From Hyphomonas sp. CY54-11-8 (GTDB lineage: Bacteria; Pseudomonadota; Alphaproteobacteria; Caulobacterales; Hyphomonadaceae): a stretch of 64,000 nt of DNA. Below the pieces are notes generated by a model that was given only the letters and a program-made list of their open reading frames with translations, had not been told where the DNA came from and searched no databases. The position numbers and the translations under genes were made by a program. Positions 42,829 through 52,667 of the stretch are shown here, piece after piece. The stretch covers positions 62,001 to 126,000 of the forward strand of contig NZ_AWFD01000003.1 of NCBI RefSeq assembly GCF_000682735.1. Reading direction: 5' to 3'. Within the stretch, counting starts at the first letter, position 1; the number at the start of each line of letters is the position of its first letter.

Positions 42829-45675
42829 ATGAACATACCGCCCACCAAGGCCCCGACGCTCCTCGAAACCCGCAGCCCGCTTCTGCGCCGGCCGGGGAAA
42901 TGGCGCATCTCGAACATCATCGATGGCCGCGCCCTGCGCGTGAAGCTCACCGCAGCTGCGCTCGACAATTTCGGTGACCCGCAGGCCGCCCGCAAGGCGG
43001 CGCTGGACCTGCTGCACGGGGCCATGTTCCGCGGCCGCATGATCGCGCAGGAGCGCCTGCAGCAGGGGGCCGACGGGCTGGACACGGCGCGGCTCCTCTC
43101 TGCCGTGCAGGACGAGGTGATCAGCGCGCTCTACGACTTTACCACCACGCACGTTCACCGGGCCCGTAACCCGACAGAGGCCGAGCGGATCACCATCATG
43201 GCGACCGGCGGTTATGGTCGCGGCGTGATGGGGCCGTCCTCGGATACGGACCTCCTGTTCCTGCGCGCCTACAAGGTCAGCCCGCACACCGAGAGCGTGG
43301 TGGAGTACATGCTCTACGCCCTGTGGGACATGGGGCTGAAGGTTGGCAATGCGTTCCGTACGCCGAACGACTGCGTGAAGCTGGCGCTGGAAGATGTGAC
43401 CATCAAAACGAGCCTTCTGGATGCCCGTTACATTTGCGGCGACGAGGCGCTGGCCGAAGAAATGCTGACCGCCTTCCACGAGGGCGCCGTGAAGGGGCGC
43501 GATGCGCAGTTCATTGCCGACAAGCTGGCCGAACGCGATGCCCGCCATTCCCGGCAGGGTGATGCACGTTACGTGGTCGAGCCCAATCTGAAAGAAGGCA
43601 AGGGCGGCCTGCGCGACCTGCAGACGCTCTACTGGATCGCCAAGCAGACCTATGGCGGCCACACGCTGGAAGATGTCATGCAGGCCGGTCCGTTCACGGA
43701 TCATGAATATTCCGTCTTCATTCGCGCCGCACGTTTTCTGTGGACGGTGCGTTGCCATCTTCACTTCGTAACGGGCCGTGCGGAGGAACGTCTCAGCTTC
43801 GACCTGCAGCCGGAAATCGCCGCCCGCATGGGCTATCGCGACCGGCGCGGGCAGCAGGGCGTGGAACGCTTCATGAAGCGCTATTTCCTCGTCACCAAGG
43901 ATGTCGGCGGCCTGACGCGCATCCTGGCGGCGAAGCTGGAAGCAGACCAGAAGAAGAAGCCGGAAGGCTTGCGCCGCTTCCTGCCGGTGCGCGGCCCGGT
44001 GGAGCTGGATGAACCGGGCTTCATCCTCGATAATGGCCGGATCAATGTCCAGGACGAGAAGGCCATGCGGGCCGACCCGCTCAATATGCTGCGCCTGTTC
44101 ATCGTGGCGCGCGACGAGGGCAAGGACATACATCCGCAGGCGCTGAGCCTGCTGACCCGGGCCCTCCGGGCCCTCAACGAGCGGGTGCGTGAGAGACCGG
44201 AAGCGCAGGAACTGATCCTCGACGCCATTCTGGGCGGGGATGATCCGGGCCTCATCCTGCGCAGGATGAACGAAGCCGGCATCCTCGGCCGGGCAATCCC
44301 GGAATTCGGCGGCATCGTCGCGCAGACCCAGTTCAACATGTACCATCACTACACAGTGGATGAGCATACGATCCGTGCAGTCGAGGCCATCTCCGAGATG
44401 GAGCATGGCCGCGACGCGCATCCGATCAAACTGGTCACAGAACTTTTCGACCTGATCGAGAACCGCCGCGCGCTCTACCTCGCCATGCTGTTGCATGATA
44501 CCGGCAAGGGGAAAGGCGATCAGCAGATCGCCGGCATGAAAACTGCCCGCAAGGCCTGTGAACGCCTCGGCCTGTCGGAAGACGAAACCGAACTTGTGGC
44601 CTGGCTGGTCGGCCACCATCTGGAAATGAGCGAGACGGCGCAGAAGCGGGATATTTCCGATCCGCGGACCGTGACGAAATTCACAGAGATGGTCGGCTCG
44701 CTGGAGCGGCTGCGGTTGCTCTACATTCTCACCATCGCAGACATCAAGGCGGTGGGCCCCGGCGTGTGGAACGCCTGGAAAGGCCAGCTGCTGACGGACC
44801 TCTATCACAACACGGCCGCGGCCCTGCGTGGCGGACGGACAGATGAGGCCGGCGTGCTGGCCGAGCTGGAAGCCCGCGCCGAGCGCCGCCGGCAGGAACT
44901 GGTCGACCGGCTGGGCACTGTTCCGGCTCTGATGCTGGAAATGGAAACGGCCTACTGGACCGGCTTCGACATTGAAGACCTTGCCTGGCATGCGGAGGCG
45001 CTGAATGGCGGCGGCGACCAGGTTCATCATCGCCTCTCGCTTGAAGGCGGTGCGATGGCGCTGTTCGTGTCCGGCGCCGACCGCCCGGGCCTGTTCGCAG
45101 ACCTCGCCGGAACGCTTGCTCACAATGGCGCGAACATTATCGCGGCGCAGGTCTACACTAGCCGCGAAGGCGGCATCATCGACGTGTTCATGCTTCACGA
45201 CATCCAGGACAAACCGTTCGGCAAGGACGATCCGGCCCGCCTGCAGCGGCTGGAAGCCGCCCTGCAAAAGGTGCTCGCCGGGGAGCCGGGCGACATCACC
45301 GTGCGCGAACGCATGGGCCGTCGACAGGCCGCCTTCCTGGTGCATCCATCTGTCCAGATCCGCGACGACCTGTCTGCAGACCATACAGTGATCGACATTG
45401 CCGGGCGTGACCGGCCCGCGCTGCTTTATGATGTGGCGAACTGCCTGGCCGATGCCGGCGTTTCGATCCACTCGGCCCACGTGGGCTCGTTCGGCGAACG
45501 CATGTTCGATGCCTTCTACGTGCAGACCGAGGACGGGCGGAAGCTGGAAGCGGACGCTGCCCTCAAAGAGTCCCTGCGTGAACAGCTTCTCGACGTATTG
45601 GGCCGTCATGAACCGGATGCCCCGCACACGCCGGCCCGAAAGCTGCGCCGGTCGCGGGCCGTAGACAGTTTCTGA
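42829..45675 (+). CDS. glnD: [Protein-PII] uridylyltransferase/uridylyl-removing enzyme
   Basis: A 948-residue bifunctional nitrogen sensor. The nucleotidyltransferase domain has GGYGRGVMGPSSDTDLLFL (GG plus DxD); the HD hydrolase domain has LHDTGKGKGDQQIAG; two C-terminal ACT domains (about 745-830 and 860-940) bind glutamine. It uridylylates PII when glutamine is low and reverses this when it is high. The large antisense open frame across it is a composition effect. murJ follows after 22 bases. Confidence 0.95.
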   Translation: MNIPPTKAPTLLETRSPLLRRPGKWRISNIIDGRALRVKLTAAALDNFGDPQAARKAALDLLHGAMFRGRMIAQERLQQGADGLDTARLLSAVQDEVISALYDFTTTHVHRARNPTEAERITIMATGGYGRGVMGPSSDTDLLFLRAYKVSPHTESVVEYMLYALWDMGLKVGNAFRTPNDCVKLALEDVTIKTSLLDARYICGDEALAEEMLTAFHEGAVKGRDAQFIADKLAERDARHSRQGDARYVVEPNLKEGKGGLRDLQTLYWIAKQTYGGHTLEDVMQAGPFTDHEYSVFIRAARFLWTVRCHLHFVTGRAEERLSFDLQPEIAARMGYRDRRGQQGVERFMKRYFLVTKDVGGLTRILAAKLEADQKKKPEGLRRFLPVRGPVELDEPGFILDNGRINVQDEKAMRADPLNMLRLFIVARDEGKDIHPQALSLLTRALRALNERVRERPEAQELILDAILGGDDPGLILRRMNEAGILGRAIPEFGGIVAQTQFNMYHHYTVDEHTIRAVEAISEMEHGRDAHPIKLVTELFDLIENRRALYLAMLLHDTGKGKGDQQIAGMKTARKACERLGLSEDETELVAWLVGHHLEMSETAQKRDISDPRTVTKFTEMVGSLERLRLLYILTIADIKAVGPGVWNAWKGQLLTDLYHNTAAALRGGRTDEAGVLAELEARAERRRQELVDRLGTVPALMLEMETAYWTGFDIEDLAWHAEALNGGGDQVHHRLSLEGGAMALFVSGADRPGLFADLAGTLAHNGANIIAAQVYTSREGGIIDVFMLHDIQDKPFGKDDPARLQRLEAALQKVLAGEPGDITVRERMGRRQAAFLVHPSVQIRDDLSADHTVIDIAGRDRPALLYDVANCLADAGVSIHSAHVGSFGERMFDAFYVQTEDGRKLEADAALKESLREQLLDVLGRHEPDAPHTPARKLRRSRAVDSF

Positions 45676-45697
45676 GAACCTCTGCACGACAGGCCGC

Positions 45698-47254
45698 ATG
45701 AGCATCGCCCGCAACACCCTCGTGCAATCCTCGCTGACACTGGGCAGCCGTATCCTCGGCTTTGCGCGGGATATCCTGCTGGTGGCAAAGCTCGGCGCCG
45801 GGCCGATCAACGATGCCTGGGTGACGGCGCAGCAATTTCCGAACCTGTTCCGCCGCATTTTCGCCGAAGGCGCGTTCGCCTCCGCCTTCGTGCCGACCTA
45901 TGCCCGCACGCTGGAGGCCGAAGGGCCGGAAGCGGCGCAGGCCGTGGCGCAGGAGGCGATGCGCGTCCTCTTCGCTTTCACCGCGGCGCTCACCATTCTG
46001 GCGCAGATCTTCATGCCCTGGGTGCTGCTGATCATCCATGGCGGACAGGCCGACGACCATGTCCACTACAATCTGGCTGTGCTCCTGACACGGATCACCA
46101 TGCCGTATCTCACCTGCATGGCCTTGGCGGCGCTGCTCTCCGGCGTGCTGAATTCCGGTCAGCGCTTCATCCTGTCGTCCGGTGTGCCGACACTGCTGAA
46201 CCTCTGCCTCATCCCGGCGGCGCTGATCTCCGATGTGCCGGAGGTCGTTTCCAAGGCGGCCGCCGTCGCCGTGCTGATCGCGGGCGTGCTGCAGGTGGCG
46301 CTGCTCTGGTGGGGCGTCAGCCGCCAGAAAGTCCGCCTCGGCCTGATCGGCTGGCCGCGCATCACGCCTGCGGTGAAGAAAGTCATGGCGCTCGCCGTGC
46401 CCGGCACGATCGCGGCGTCGGGTACCCAGATCAACATCATCGTCAGCCAGTCGCTCGCCAGTTTCGAACAGGCAGCGAAGTCATGGCTTTACACGGCTGA
46501 CCGGCTTTACCAGCTGCCGCTCGGCCTCGTCGGTGTGGCGGTCGGCGTCGCCATCCTGCCGCGCCTCAGCCGGGCCGCGCGCAGCGAGGATCATGCCTCC
46601 AGCCAGGCGACGATGGATGAAGGCATCGGCCTCGCCATGGCGCTGACCCTTCCTGCTGCGGCCGCATTGCTCGTTGCCCCGGTGTTCCTGATCGAGGCCT
46701 TCTTCGTGCGCGGGGCCTTCTTACAGTCGGATGCCGAAGCGTCCGGCGGGGCGCTGTTCCATTTTGCCTGGGGCGTGCCGGCTTTCGTTCTGATCAAGGT
46801 TCTGGCCCCGGCTTTCTTTGCCCGCGAAGACACCAAGACCCCGATGCAGTTCGCCCTGATTTCAGTGGCCATCAACACGGCGCTTGGCGCCGGCCTGTTC
46901 TTCTGGCTGAACGGGCAGGGACAGCTGGGCTTTATCGGCCTCGCCATCGCCACTTCCGTAGCCGCCTGGGTGAATGCCCTGCTGCTCGCCACGACGCTGG
47001 CGGGTCGTGGCTGGTACAGGCCGGGTCCGGTGCTGGTGTCGCGCACGCTGCGGGCCCTCATTGCCAGCGGCCTGATGGCCGGGTCTGTCTGGTTCATGGT
47101 GCATAATTTCCAGTGGCTGCGGGACAATATCATCGACTCGCGGGCGCTGGCGGCTGCAATTGTGATCCTCGCGGGCGGCCTGATCTACGCAGTTGCAGCC
47201 TTCCTGACGGGCGCTATCCGACCCCGCGACATCACGCAGGCCTTGCGCCGCTAG
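45698..47254 (+). CDS. murJ: Lipid II flippase MurJ
   Basis: A 518-residue membrane protein of the MOP/MurJ fold with about 14 helices. Typical landmarks are SRILGFARDILLVAKLGAG, PNLFRRIFAEGAFASAFVPTYART and YQLPLGLVGVAVGVAILPRLS. It moves lipid II across the inner membrane for peptidoglycan synthesis. It follows glnD by 22 bases and precedes trpS by 24, an order (glnD-murJ-trpS) common in alphaproteobacteria. Confidence 0.95.
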   Translation: MSIARNTLVQSSLTLGSRILGFARDILLVAKLGAGPINDAWVTAQQFPNLFRRIFAEGAFASAFVPTYARTLEAEGPEAAQAVAQEAMRVLFAFTAALTILAQIFMPWVLLIIHGGQADDHVHYNLAVLLTRITMPYLTCMALAALLSGVLNSGQRFILSSGVPTLLNLCLIPAALISDVPEVVSKAAAVAVLIAGVLQVALLWWGVSRQKVRLGLIGWPRITPAVKKVMALAVPGTIAASGTQINIIVSQSLASFEQAAKSWLYTADRLYQLPLGLVGVAVGVAILPRLSRAARSEDHASSQATMDEGIGLAMALTLPAAAALLVAPVFLIEAFFVRGAFLQSDAEASGGALFHFAWGVPAFVLIKVLAPAFFAREDTKTPMQFALISVAINTALGAGLFFWLNGQGQLGFIGLAIATSVAAWVNALLLATTLAGRGWYRPGPVLVSRTLRALIASGLMAGSVWFMVHNFQWLRDNIIDSRALAAAIVILAGGLIYAVAAFLTGAIRPRDITQALRR

Positions 47255-47278
47255 GTAAATCGGCTACAGCGCTTGCGC

Positions 47279-48319
47279 ATGACTGACACGAACACATCCG
47301 AATACACCGGCCCTCAGCGGGTCTTCTCTGGTATCCAGCCGACCGGTAACCTCCACCTCGGCAACTATCTCGGCGCGCTGAAGAAGTTCGTCGACCTCCA
47401 GAATGACGGCTGGGACTGTGTCTATGCCGTCGTGGACATGCACGCCATCACCATGCCGGTGGAGAAGGGCGTGCTGGCTGACCAGACCCGCCAGATCGCA
47501 GCGGCCTTTATCGCGTGTGGTATCGACCCGAAGACATCGATCGTCTACGCCCAGTCCTCCGTGCCGGCGCATGCCGAGCTCGCCTGGGTGTTCAACTGCG
47601 TTGCGCGCATGGGCTGGGTCGAGCGGATGACCCAGTTCAAGGACAAGGCCGGCAAGGATGCCGAGCGGGCCTCTGTGGGCCTCTTCACCTATCCGGTCCT
47701 GCAGGCCGCAGACATCCTGGCCTACAAGGCGACCCACGTCCCCGTGGGCGAGGACCAGAAGCAGCACCTCGAGCTTAGCCGCGACATCGCCGATCGCTTC
47801 AACCGCGAATACGATGTGCCCGGCTTCTTCCCGCTGCCGGAACCGCTAATCAAGGGTCCCGGCGCGCGGATCATGAGCTTGAAGGACGGCACCAAGAAGA
47901 TGTCGAAGTCCGACCCGTCGGACTTGTCGCGCATCAACCTGGTCGACGATGCCGACCTGATCGCCAAGAAGATCAAGAAGGCGAAGACCGACCTTGAAGG
48001 CGACATGCCATCTGAACCGAAGGGCCTCGAAGGCCGCCCGGAAGTCGAGAACCTTGTCGGCATCTACTCCGCCGTGAGCGGGCAGAGCGTGGAAGAAGTT
48101 CTGGCCGAATATGGCGGCAAGGGCTTCGGCGTGTTCAAGCCGGCCTTGGCCGACGTCATGGTCGCCCATCTCGCGCCGATCACGCAGCGCTATCGCGACA
48201 TCCTCGCGGACCAGTCCGGCATCGACGCCATCCTGAAAGACGGAGCGGAGCGGGCAGACGCGATCGCCGCGCCGATCATGGAAGAGGTGCGCCGCGCCGT
48301 CGGTTACTGGCGGCCCTGA
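47279..48319 (+). CDS. trpS: Tryptophanyl-tRNA synthetase
   Basis: A 346-residue class I synthetase. The HIGH-like motif is [16 protein letters not shown] and the KMSKS motif is [10 protein letters not shown]. Family blocks DMHAIT and [15 protein letters not shown] for ATP and tryptophan binding are present. ATG at 47279 is preferred over the in-frame TTG two codons upstream. It is the last of the glnD-murJ-trpS run. Confidence 0.95.
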   Translation: MTDTNTSEYTGPQRVFSGIQPTGNLHLGNYLGALKKFVDLQNDGWDCVYAVVDMHAITMPVEKGVLADQTRQIAAAFIACGIDPKTSIVYAQSSVPAHAELAWVFNCVARMGWVERMTQFKDKAGKDAERASVGLFTYPVLQAADILAYKATHVPVGEDQKQHLELSRDIADRFNREYDVPGFFPLPEPLIKGPGARIMSLKDGTKKMSKSDPSDLSRINLVDDADLIAKKIKKAKTDLEGDMPSEPKGLEGRPEVENLVGIYSAVSGQSVEEVLAEYGGKGFGVFKPALADVMVAHLAPITQRYRDILADQSGIDAILKDGAERADAIAAPIMEEVRRAVGYWRP

Positions 48320-48414
48320 TATTAGCCTGACGGGCAAGCGTGCCATTCCGGCACATTGACCCGTCCGGCCTTCCGGCTACGACTTGGCGCATCAGTTCTG
48401 AAAGGATGAGCGAC

Positions 48415-48870
48415 ATGCTGCTTCGCACCCTGATTCCCGCCGCCCTGTTGCTGGCGGCCTGTTCCGGTCCGGCCGATGCGCCGGCAGGTGAGTCCGTGAT
48501 CGAGGTCAAGGACGCCTTCATCGTGAAGCCCGCTGAAGGACGCGACGTCGCCGCCGGCGGTCTGATGGCCTACGTCACGGGTGCCCCGGTGGAACTGGTC
48601 GGCGCCTCTACCGATGTAGCTGACCGGGTGGAGCTGCATACTATGACCATGGAAGACAACGTCATGCAGATGCGTCAGGTCGAGAGCTTCACGGTCTCCG
48701 AAGGCGAGCCTGTCGTGCTTCAGCGGGGCGGAAACCACCTCATGCTGTTCGGTGTCGATCCGGCCATCGCCATAGGCGACACGGTCGATCTCTCCCTGGA
48801 GTTCCGCGATTCGGATGGCACGTCGCAGACGCTGGTCACCAGCGCTGACGTCAAGGGACTCGGGGACTGA
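48415..48870 (+). CDS. PCu(A)C-type copper chaperone lipoprotein
   Basis: A 151-residue periplasmic protein. The signal is MLLRTLIPAALLLAAC (lipobox), and the domain shows the copper-binding pattern ELHTMTMEDNVMQMRQV followed about 25 residues later by GGNHLMLFG (His-x-Met). PCu(A)C proteins carry Cu(I) to cytochrome oxidase or to other acceptors. AAGGA lies 8 bases before the ATG at 48415; an ATG at 48406 is too close to that site. It stands alone between trpS and the DUF2333-like gene. Confidence 0.88.
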   Translation: MLLRTLIPAALLLAACSGPADAPAGESVIEVKDAFIVKPAEGRDVAAGGLMAYVTGAPVELVGASTDVADRVELHTMTMEDNVMQMRQVESFTVSEGEPVVLQRGGNHLMLFGVDPAIAIGDTVDLSLEFRDSDGTSQTLVTSADVKGLGD

Positions 48871-48979
48871 ATCGCTTGATCCGATGGCGGACAGCTCCTG
48901 TGTGCCTTCAAATCTGACATCTCCGACCCGTCTGGCGCGGCATTTGCGTGCACGGCTGCAGGTTGCGGACATTTAACAG

Positions 48980-48994
48980 TTAATGAGCTGTTAA
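48980..48994. promoter_or_regulatory. CtrA box upstream of the DUF2333-like gene
   Basis: TTAATGAGCTGTTAA is an exact TTAA-N7-TTAA. It is embedded in a longer inverted repeat (TTTAACAG...CTGTTAAA, 48972-48995). It lies 66 bases before the start at 49061. CtrA is the master cell-cycle regulator of this bacterial group. Confidence 0.6.
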
Positions 48995-49015
48995 AATGCC
49001 ACAATTGAACGCATA

Positions 49016-49033
49016 GTGTTGTGAATGCAACAC
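49016..49033. repeat. Inverted repeat near the 49061 start
   Basis: GTGTTG and CAACAC form perfect 6-base arms around TGAATG, 27 bases before the DUF2333-like start. It may be part of the promoter or leader; weak evidence. Confidence 0.3.
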
Positions 49034-49060
49034 CGCGCCAGAGCCGGGGAAATGTAGAGT

Positions 49061-50122
49061 ATGGCCTTCGACAGCCGTTTGCACGCTGCCTATCTCGAAG
49101 AGGGACCAGACCCGAACGAGGTGACAGCAGAAGACCTGCGAGAACTGGATGAGGCAGAGCCGCATCCGATCATGGATTTCTTCCGCGGTCTCTGGCGGCG
49201 AACCATTTTCCTCTTCAAGCTGAGCCTCTTTCTCGCACTGGTGGGCGCCTATCCGTTCTCGGCGGTCATGTCCCACAAGATCGACGACTCGGACATCGTC
49301 TTCGCAGACGGCCAGAAATGGGCCTTCCCGGAATCCGGCATCGCGATCACCAAGATCGCACGCGAACTGGAAGGGAAGGGCTGGGCCGACGACAAGCCGA
49401 ACTGGCACCCGCAGGCCCGCCTGACGGCCATGCCCGCCTGGCAGGAAGCCACGGCCGATGGCCTTTCCGAATTTACCCGCATGGCCGCTGCTGCCGTGCC
49501 GGACGAGAATGGTGAGCCGGATGCGGACCTCATCGCCGCTTCGCGCCTGCTGAAGGGCATTCCCGGCGAAGACATGCGTCCGCGCATGACGGCTGCCGCC
49601 GAAGCCCTGAACCGGTTCGACTCCCGCGCCAGCCGCGGTCTCGTCACTGTGGCCGACCGCCGGGTGCTGGCCGCCGATGAAGCCCGCATGTTCGCAGGCT
49701 GGGCGGTCGCCGATCAGGACGACCTTTCCACCCAGATTTATCAGGAATCGACAGGCTGGCCGGCCTCCAAGCAGGACATCCGCGTTTTTTATGCCGCGAA
49801 GGCCCGCGCGCACATTGCCCTGCAGATGCTGAAAGCGGCTCGCCGCGCCGATCGCGACAGCCTCGCCGATGCCGACACGATGGCTGCCTATGACAAGGCC
49901 GAAGCGGCCTGGACCCGTGCCGCCCAGATCCGTCCGCTGGTCGTCTCCAACCAGAAAGGCGATGGCGCCATCATGGCGAACCACCTCGCCAGCCTCGGCT
50001 TCTTCCTGCGCGATGCCCAGCGCACCTCCGAAGAACTGGCCGAACGCCTCGAACAGCCACTTCCCCCGGCAGAGGAAGAAGTGGCCCAGCTCGACCCGGC
50101 TGTGACCGGCACGGCCAACTGA
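49061..50122 (+). CDS. DUF2333-like membrane-anchored protein
   Basis: A 353-residue protein with one membrane helix at about residues 51-70 after an acidic cytosolic segment, leaving most of the chain in the periplasm. Patterns such as RLTAMPAWQEATADGLSEFTRM and a C-terminal LASLGFFLRDAQRTSEELAERL recall DUF2333 proteins, whose function is unknown. The assignment is by pattern and not certain. A perfect CtrA box precedes it, so it may be a cell-cycle-controlled envelope protein. nfuA follows 94 bases later. Confidence 0.7.
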   Translation: MAFDSRLHAAYLEEGPDPNEVTAEDLRELDEAEPHPIMDFFRGLWRRTIFLFKLSLFLALVGAYPFSAVMSHKIDDSDIVFADGQKWAFPESGIAITKIARELEGKGWADDKPNWHPQARLTAMPAWQEATADGLSEFTRMAAAAVPDENGEPDADLIAASRLLKGIPGEDMRPRMTAAAEALNRFDSRASRGLVTVADRRVLAADEARMFAGWAVADQDDLSTQIYQESTGWPASKQDIRVFYAAKARAHIALQMLKAARRADRDSLADADTMAAYDKAEAAWTRAAQIRPLVVSNQKGDGAIMANHLASLGFFLRDAQRTSEELAERLEQPLPPAEEEVAQLDPAVTGTAN

Positions 50123-50216
50123 GACCCGCGTCTTAAGCCTTTCGGCCCTTGATACGACTGCTTGTCCGCGCCATCTGTTGCGCAGGTGAAGCTTTTGACA
50201 GAAAGGGCAGGCGGCG

Positions 50217-50795
50217 ATGTTCATTCAGACCGAACCGACTCCCAACCCCGATACGATCAAGTTCCTGCCGGGACACGAAGTGGCAGGCGACCGAGGCCCG
50301 TTCGATTTTCCGGACGTGACCAGCGCGCGCATCAGCCTGCTGGCCCGTGCGCTGTTCCAGGTCGACGGGGTCGAACGTGTTTTCCTTGGCAGCGATTTCG
50401 TGTCGATCAACAAGGCCGAAGACAAGGACTGGCGGCACGTGAAGCCGATGGTGCTGGCCGCAATCATGGACCATTACATGGCCGGCCTGCCGGTCGTGGA
50501 AGACGGCGCCGAGCCGTCAGCCTCCGCCGAAGCCGATGTGACCTATGAAGGCGAGGCGGCCGAAATCGTCGAGGAAATCCGTGAGCTGATCGAGACGCGA
50601 GTGCGTCCGGCCGTGGCTCAAGATGGAGGCGATATCATCTTCCACCGGTTCGAGCCGGACACTGGTATTGTACATCTCTCCATGCGCGGCGCCTGCGCCG
50701 GTTGCCCGTCATCGACGATGACGCTGAAGCAGGGCATCGAGAACATGCTGAAGACTTACGTTCCGGAAGTGACGGCGGTTGAAGCCGTTCTCTAG
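50217..50795 (+). CDS. nfuA: NfuA-type Fe-S carrier
   Basis: A 192-residue scaffold/carrier protein. The N-terminal Nfu_N domain opens with MFIQTEPTPNPDTIKFLPG, and the C-terminal NifU domain has QDGGDI and the cluster-binding CAGCPSS (CxxC). It delivers [4Fe-4S] clusters to target enzymes. It is followed 69 bases later by the nitroreductase-family gene. Confidence 0.93.
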   Translation: MFIQTEPTPNPDTIKFLPGHEVAGDRGPFDFPDVTSARISLLARALFQVDGVERVFLGSDFVSINKAEDKDWRHVKPMVLAAIMDHYMAGLPVVEDGAEPSASAEADVTYEGEAAEIVEEIRELIETRVRPAVAQDGGDIIFHRFEPDTGIVHLSMRGACAGCPSSTMTLKQGIENMLKTYVPEVTAVEAVL

Positions 50796-50864
50796 GCGCA
50801 ATCTGCCCTCTTGACGGCCTGCGCGAAGACAGGCCGCATACCCAAAAGCAAAAGGACTGACCTG

Positions 50865-51464
50865 ATGGCCCACCCTGTGAACGACCATGCCCTGGACGTG
50901 ATTTTCCGCGACGCGCGCTCCTATAATGGCTGGCGCGAGGAAGATGTCCCGGAAGTCCTGATCCGGGCGGTGTATGACCTGGCAAAGCTCGGCCCGACCA
51001 GCGCCAACAATTCGCCGGCGCGGTTCGTCTTCATCAGCTCCGAAGAGAGCAAGGCGCGCCTGGTGCCGCTGATGTCGGAAGGCAATCGTGAGAAGACGCA
51101 GAAAGCTCCGTGGACGGTGATCGTCGCTCACGACATGGAGTTCCACGAGAAGATCCCGAAACTCTTCCCGCATGCCCCGGAAGCGAAAGACTGGTTCCAC
51201 CACATCAAGGAAGAGACCGCCTTCCGGAACGGGACGCTGCAGGGCGCTTACCTCATGCTGGCGGCCCGCTCGCTCGGCCTCGATTGCGGCCCGATGTCCG
51301 GCTTCGACGCCGCGGGCGTCAACAAGGAGTTCTTCGAAAGCCAGGACGGCGAGATGAAGAACTGGAAGGCGAACTTCATCTGCAATATCGGCCATGGCGA
51401 CCGCACGACGATCTTCGACCGCTCGCCGCGCCTGGCATTCGACGAGGCCTGCCGCATCCTCTAG
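50865..51464 (+). CDS. Nitroreductase-family protein, RutE/malonic semialdehyde reductase-like
   Basis: A 199-residue FMN-dependent oxidoreductase of the RutE group: RSYNGW near the N-terminus, LAKLGPTSANNSPARFVF, HHIKEETAFRNGTLQGAYLMLAARSLGLDCGPMSGFD, and GHGDRTTIFDRSPRL at the end. RutE reduces malonic semialdehyde in uracil breakdown, but no rut genes are nearby, so the substrate may differ. AAAGGA precedes the ATG at 50865. It lies 12 bases before tsaB, suggesting one operon. Confidence 0.88.
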   Translation: MAHPVNDHALDVIFRDARSYNGWREEDVPEVLIRAVYDLAKLGPTSANNSPARFVFISSEESKARLVPLMSEGNREKTQKAPWTVIVAHDMEFHEKIPKLFPHAPEAKDWFHHIKEETAFRNGTLQGAYLMLAARSLGLDCGPMSGFDAAGVNKEFFESQDGEMKNWKANFICNIGHGDRTTIFDRSPRLAFDEACRIL

Positions 51465-51476
51465 GCGGGCGAGACG

Positions 51477-52121
51477 ATGCTGGTCCTGGGGCTGAACACC
51501 GCTTTTACCGCTATGGAGGTGGCACTTGTGCGCGATGGTGAGATCCTCGCCGATGCGCGCGAGGTGATGGCGCGCGGCCAGGACAAGCATCTGCCGGCCC
51601 TCGTCCAGCGCCTGCTCGACGATGAGGGCGTGACGCTGGAACAGGTGGACCGCATCGCCGTCGTCACCGGCCCTGGCAGTTTCACCGGCATCCGCATCGG
51701 CGTTGCCTATGCGCGCGGCCTGGCACTGGTGACGGGGGCCGATTGTGTCGGTGTAACGAGCCTAGAAGCCGCTGTTCCCTCCGGCATGGAAGGCACGGTG
51801 ATGGGCTGCCTTGCCGGGCAGAAACGCCCGCCGGACCAGACGTGGTGGATCCAGGGCGTAAGCGAGGGGCAGGGTATTGCCGACGTGCTGGAACTGCGTC
51901 TTGAACAGCTGCTGCCCATGCTGGAAGGCTTCCACGCGCCGATCTTCATGGACAATGCCGATGCCCTCGGAGACCTGAAAGACAGACTGGACCTGCGCCC
52001 TCTCGTGCCGTCCGCCATCACGGCGGCGATCAAGGGCGGGCAGTTCGATCCGGCGGCACATCCTCCGTCTCCGGTCTATGCGCGCGAGCCCGACGCGACC
52101 CTGCCGGAGCCGCGCAAGTGA
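51477..52121 (+). CDS. tsaB: tRNA threonylcarbamoyladenosine biosynthesis protein TsaB
   Basis: A 214-residue ASKHA-fold protein, partner of TsaD and TsaE in making t6A37 in tRNAs. The start LGLNTAFTAMEVALV and the motif VVTGPGSFTGIRIGVAYARGLAL are diagnostic. Its stop overlaps the rimI start (GTGA), a common pairing. Confidence 0.93.
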   Translation: MLVLGLNTAFTAMEVALVRDGEILADAREVMARGQDKHLPALVQRLLDDEGVTLEQVDRIAVVTGPGSFTGIRIGVAYARGLALVTGADCVGVTSLEAAVPSGMEGTVMGCLAGQKRPPDQTWWIQGVSEGQGIADVLELRLEQLLPMLEGFHAPIFMDNADALGDLKDRLDLRPLVPSAITAAIKGGQFDPAAHPPSPVYAREPDATLPEPRK

Positions 52122-52573
52122 CCCACCCTGTGATCGTCCTGCGTGCGGAAGATGCGGGGCGCATGAGCCAGCTGCACATGCGTTGCTTCGACGACCCCTG
52201 GAGCGCCATATCGTTTCGCGGCCTATTGCTGGACACCTCCATCCTGACGCTGGGTGTGGAGCTGAATGGGGAGCTTGTCGCCTTCGCCATGGCACAGACC
52301 ATAGCCGGCGAGAGCGACATTCTCACCGTGGCCACCGCGCCGGAGCACCGCCGCAAGGGTCTCGGTGCCACATTGATCTCCGCGCTCATCAACCGGCTGG
52401 GCGAGCGCGGCGTCTCCCGCATCACGCTGGATGTGGCCGAGGACAACGCGCCGGCCCGCGCGCTCTATCGCGGGTTCGGCTTCACTGAGGATGGCAGGCG
52501 GCCCCGCTACTACACCGCCGGGCGTGATGTGCCGGTCGATGCCGTGCTGATGTCCCGCAAGATGGGCCTCTGA
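52118..52573 (+). CDS. rimI: Ribosomal-protein S18 alanine N-acetyltransferase RimI
   Basis: A 151-residue GNAT acetyltransferase that modifies the N-terminus of ribosomal protein S18 in E. coli. The acetyl-CoA motif is VATAPEHRRKGLGATLISALI, followed by ITLDVAEDNAPARALYRGFGF. The start is GTG overlapping the tsaB stop by 4 bases. Adjacent tsaB-rimI supports the assignment. Confidence 0.9.
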   Translation: MTHPVIVLRAEDAGRMSQLHMRCFDDPWSAISFRGLLLDTSILTLGVELNGELVAFAMAQTIAGESDILTVATAPEHRRKGLGATLISALINRLGERGVSRITLDVAEDNAPARALYRGFGFTEDGRRPRYYTAGRDVPVDAVLMSRKMGL

Positions 52574-52667
52574 CACAATAGGGCGCCCCCACACAGAAGT
52601 GATCGCTTCGCCCTATCCAAATCCTGCATCTGCGCTACCATCCCCGCAGCAGCAGGAGGACGCGCGA

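Noticed and set aside
42814-45858. Very long open frame (about 1000 codons) on the minus strand
   Set aside because: It lies exactly antisense to glnD, whose domains and motifs are clear. High GC with biased third positions produces such frames; the translation has no family features.
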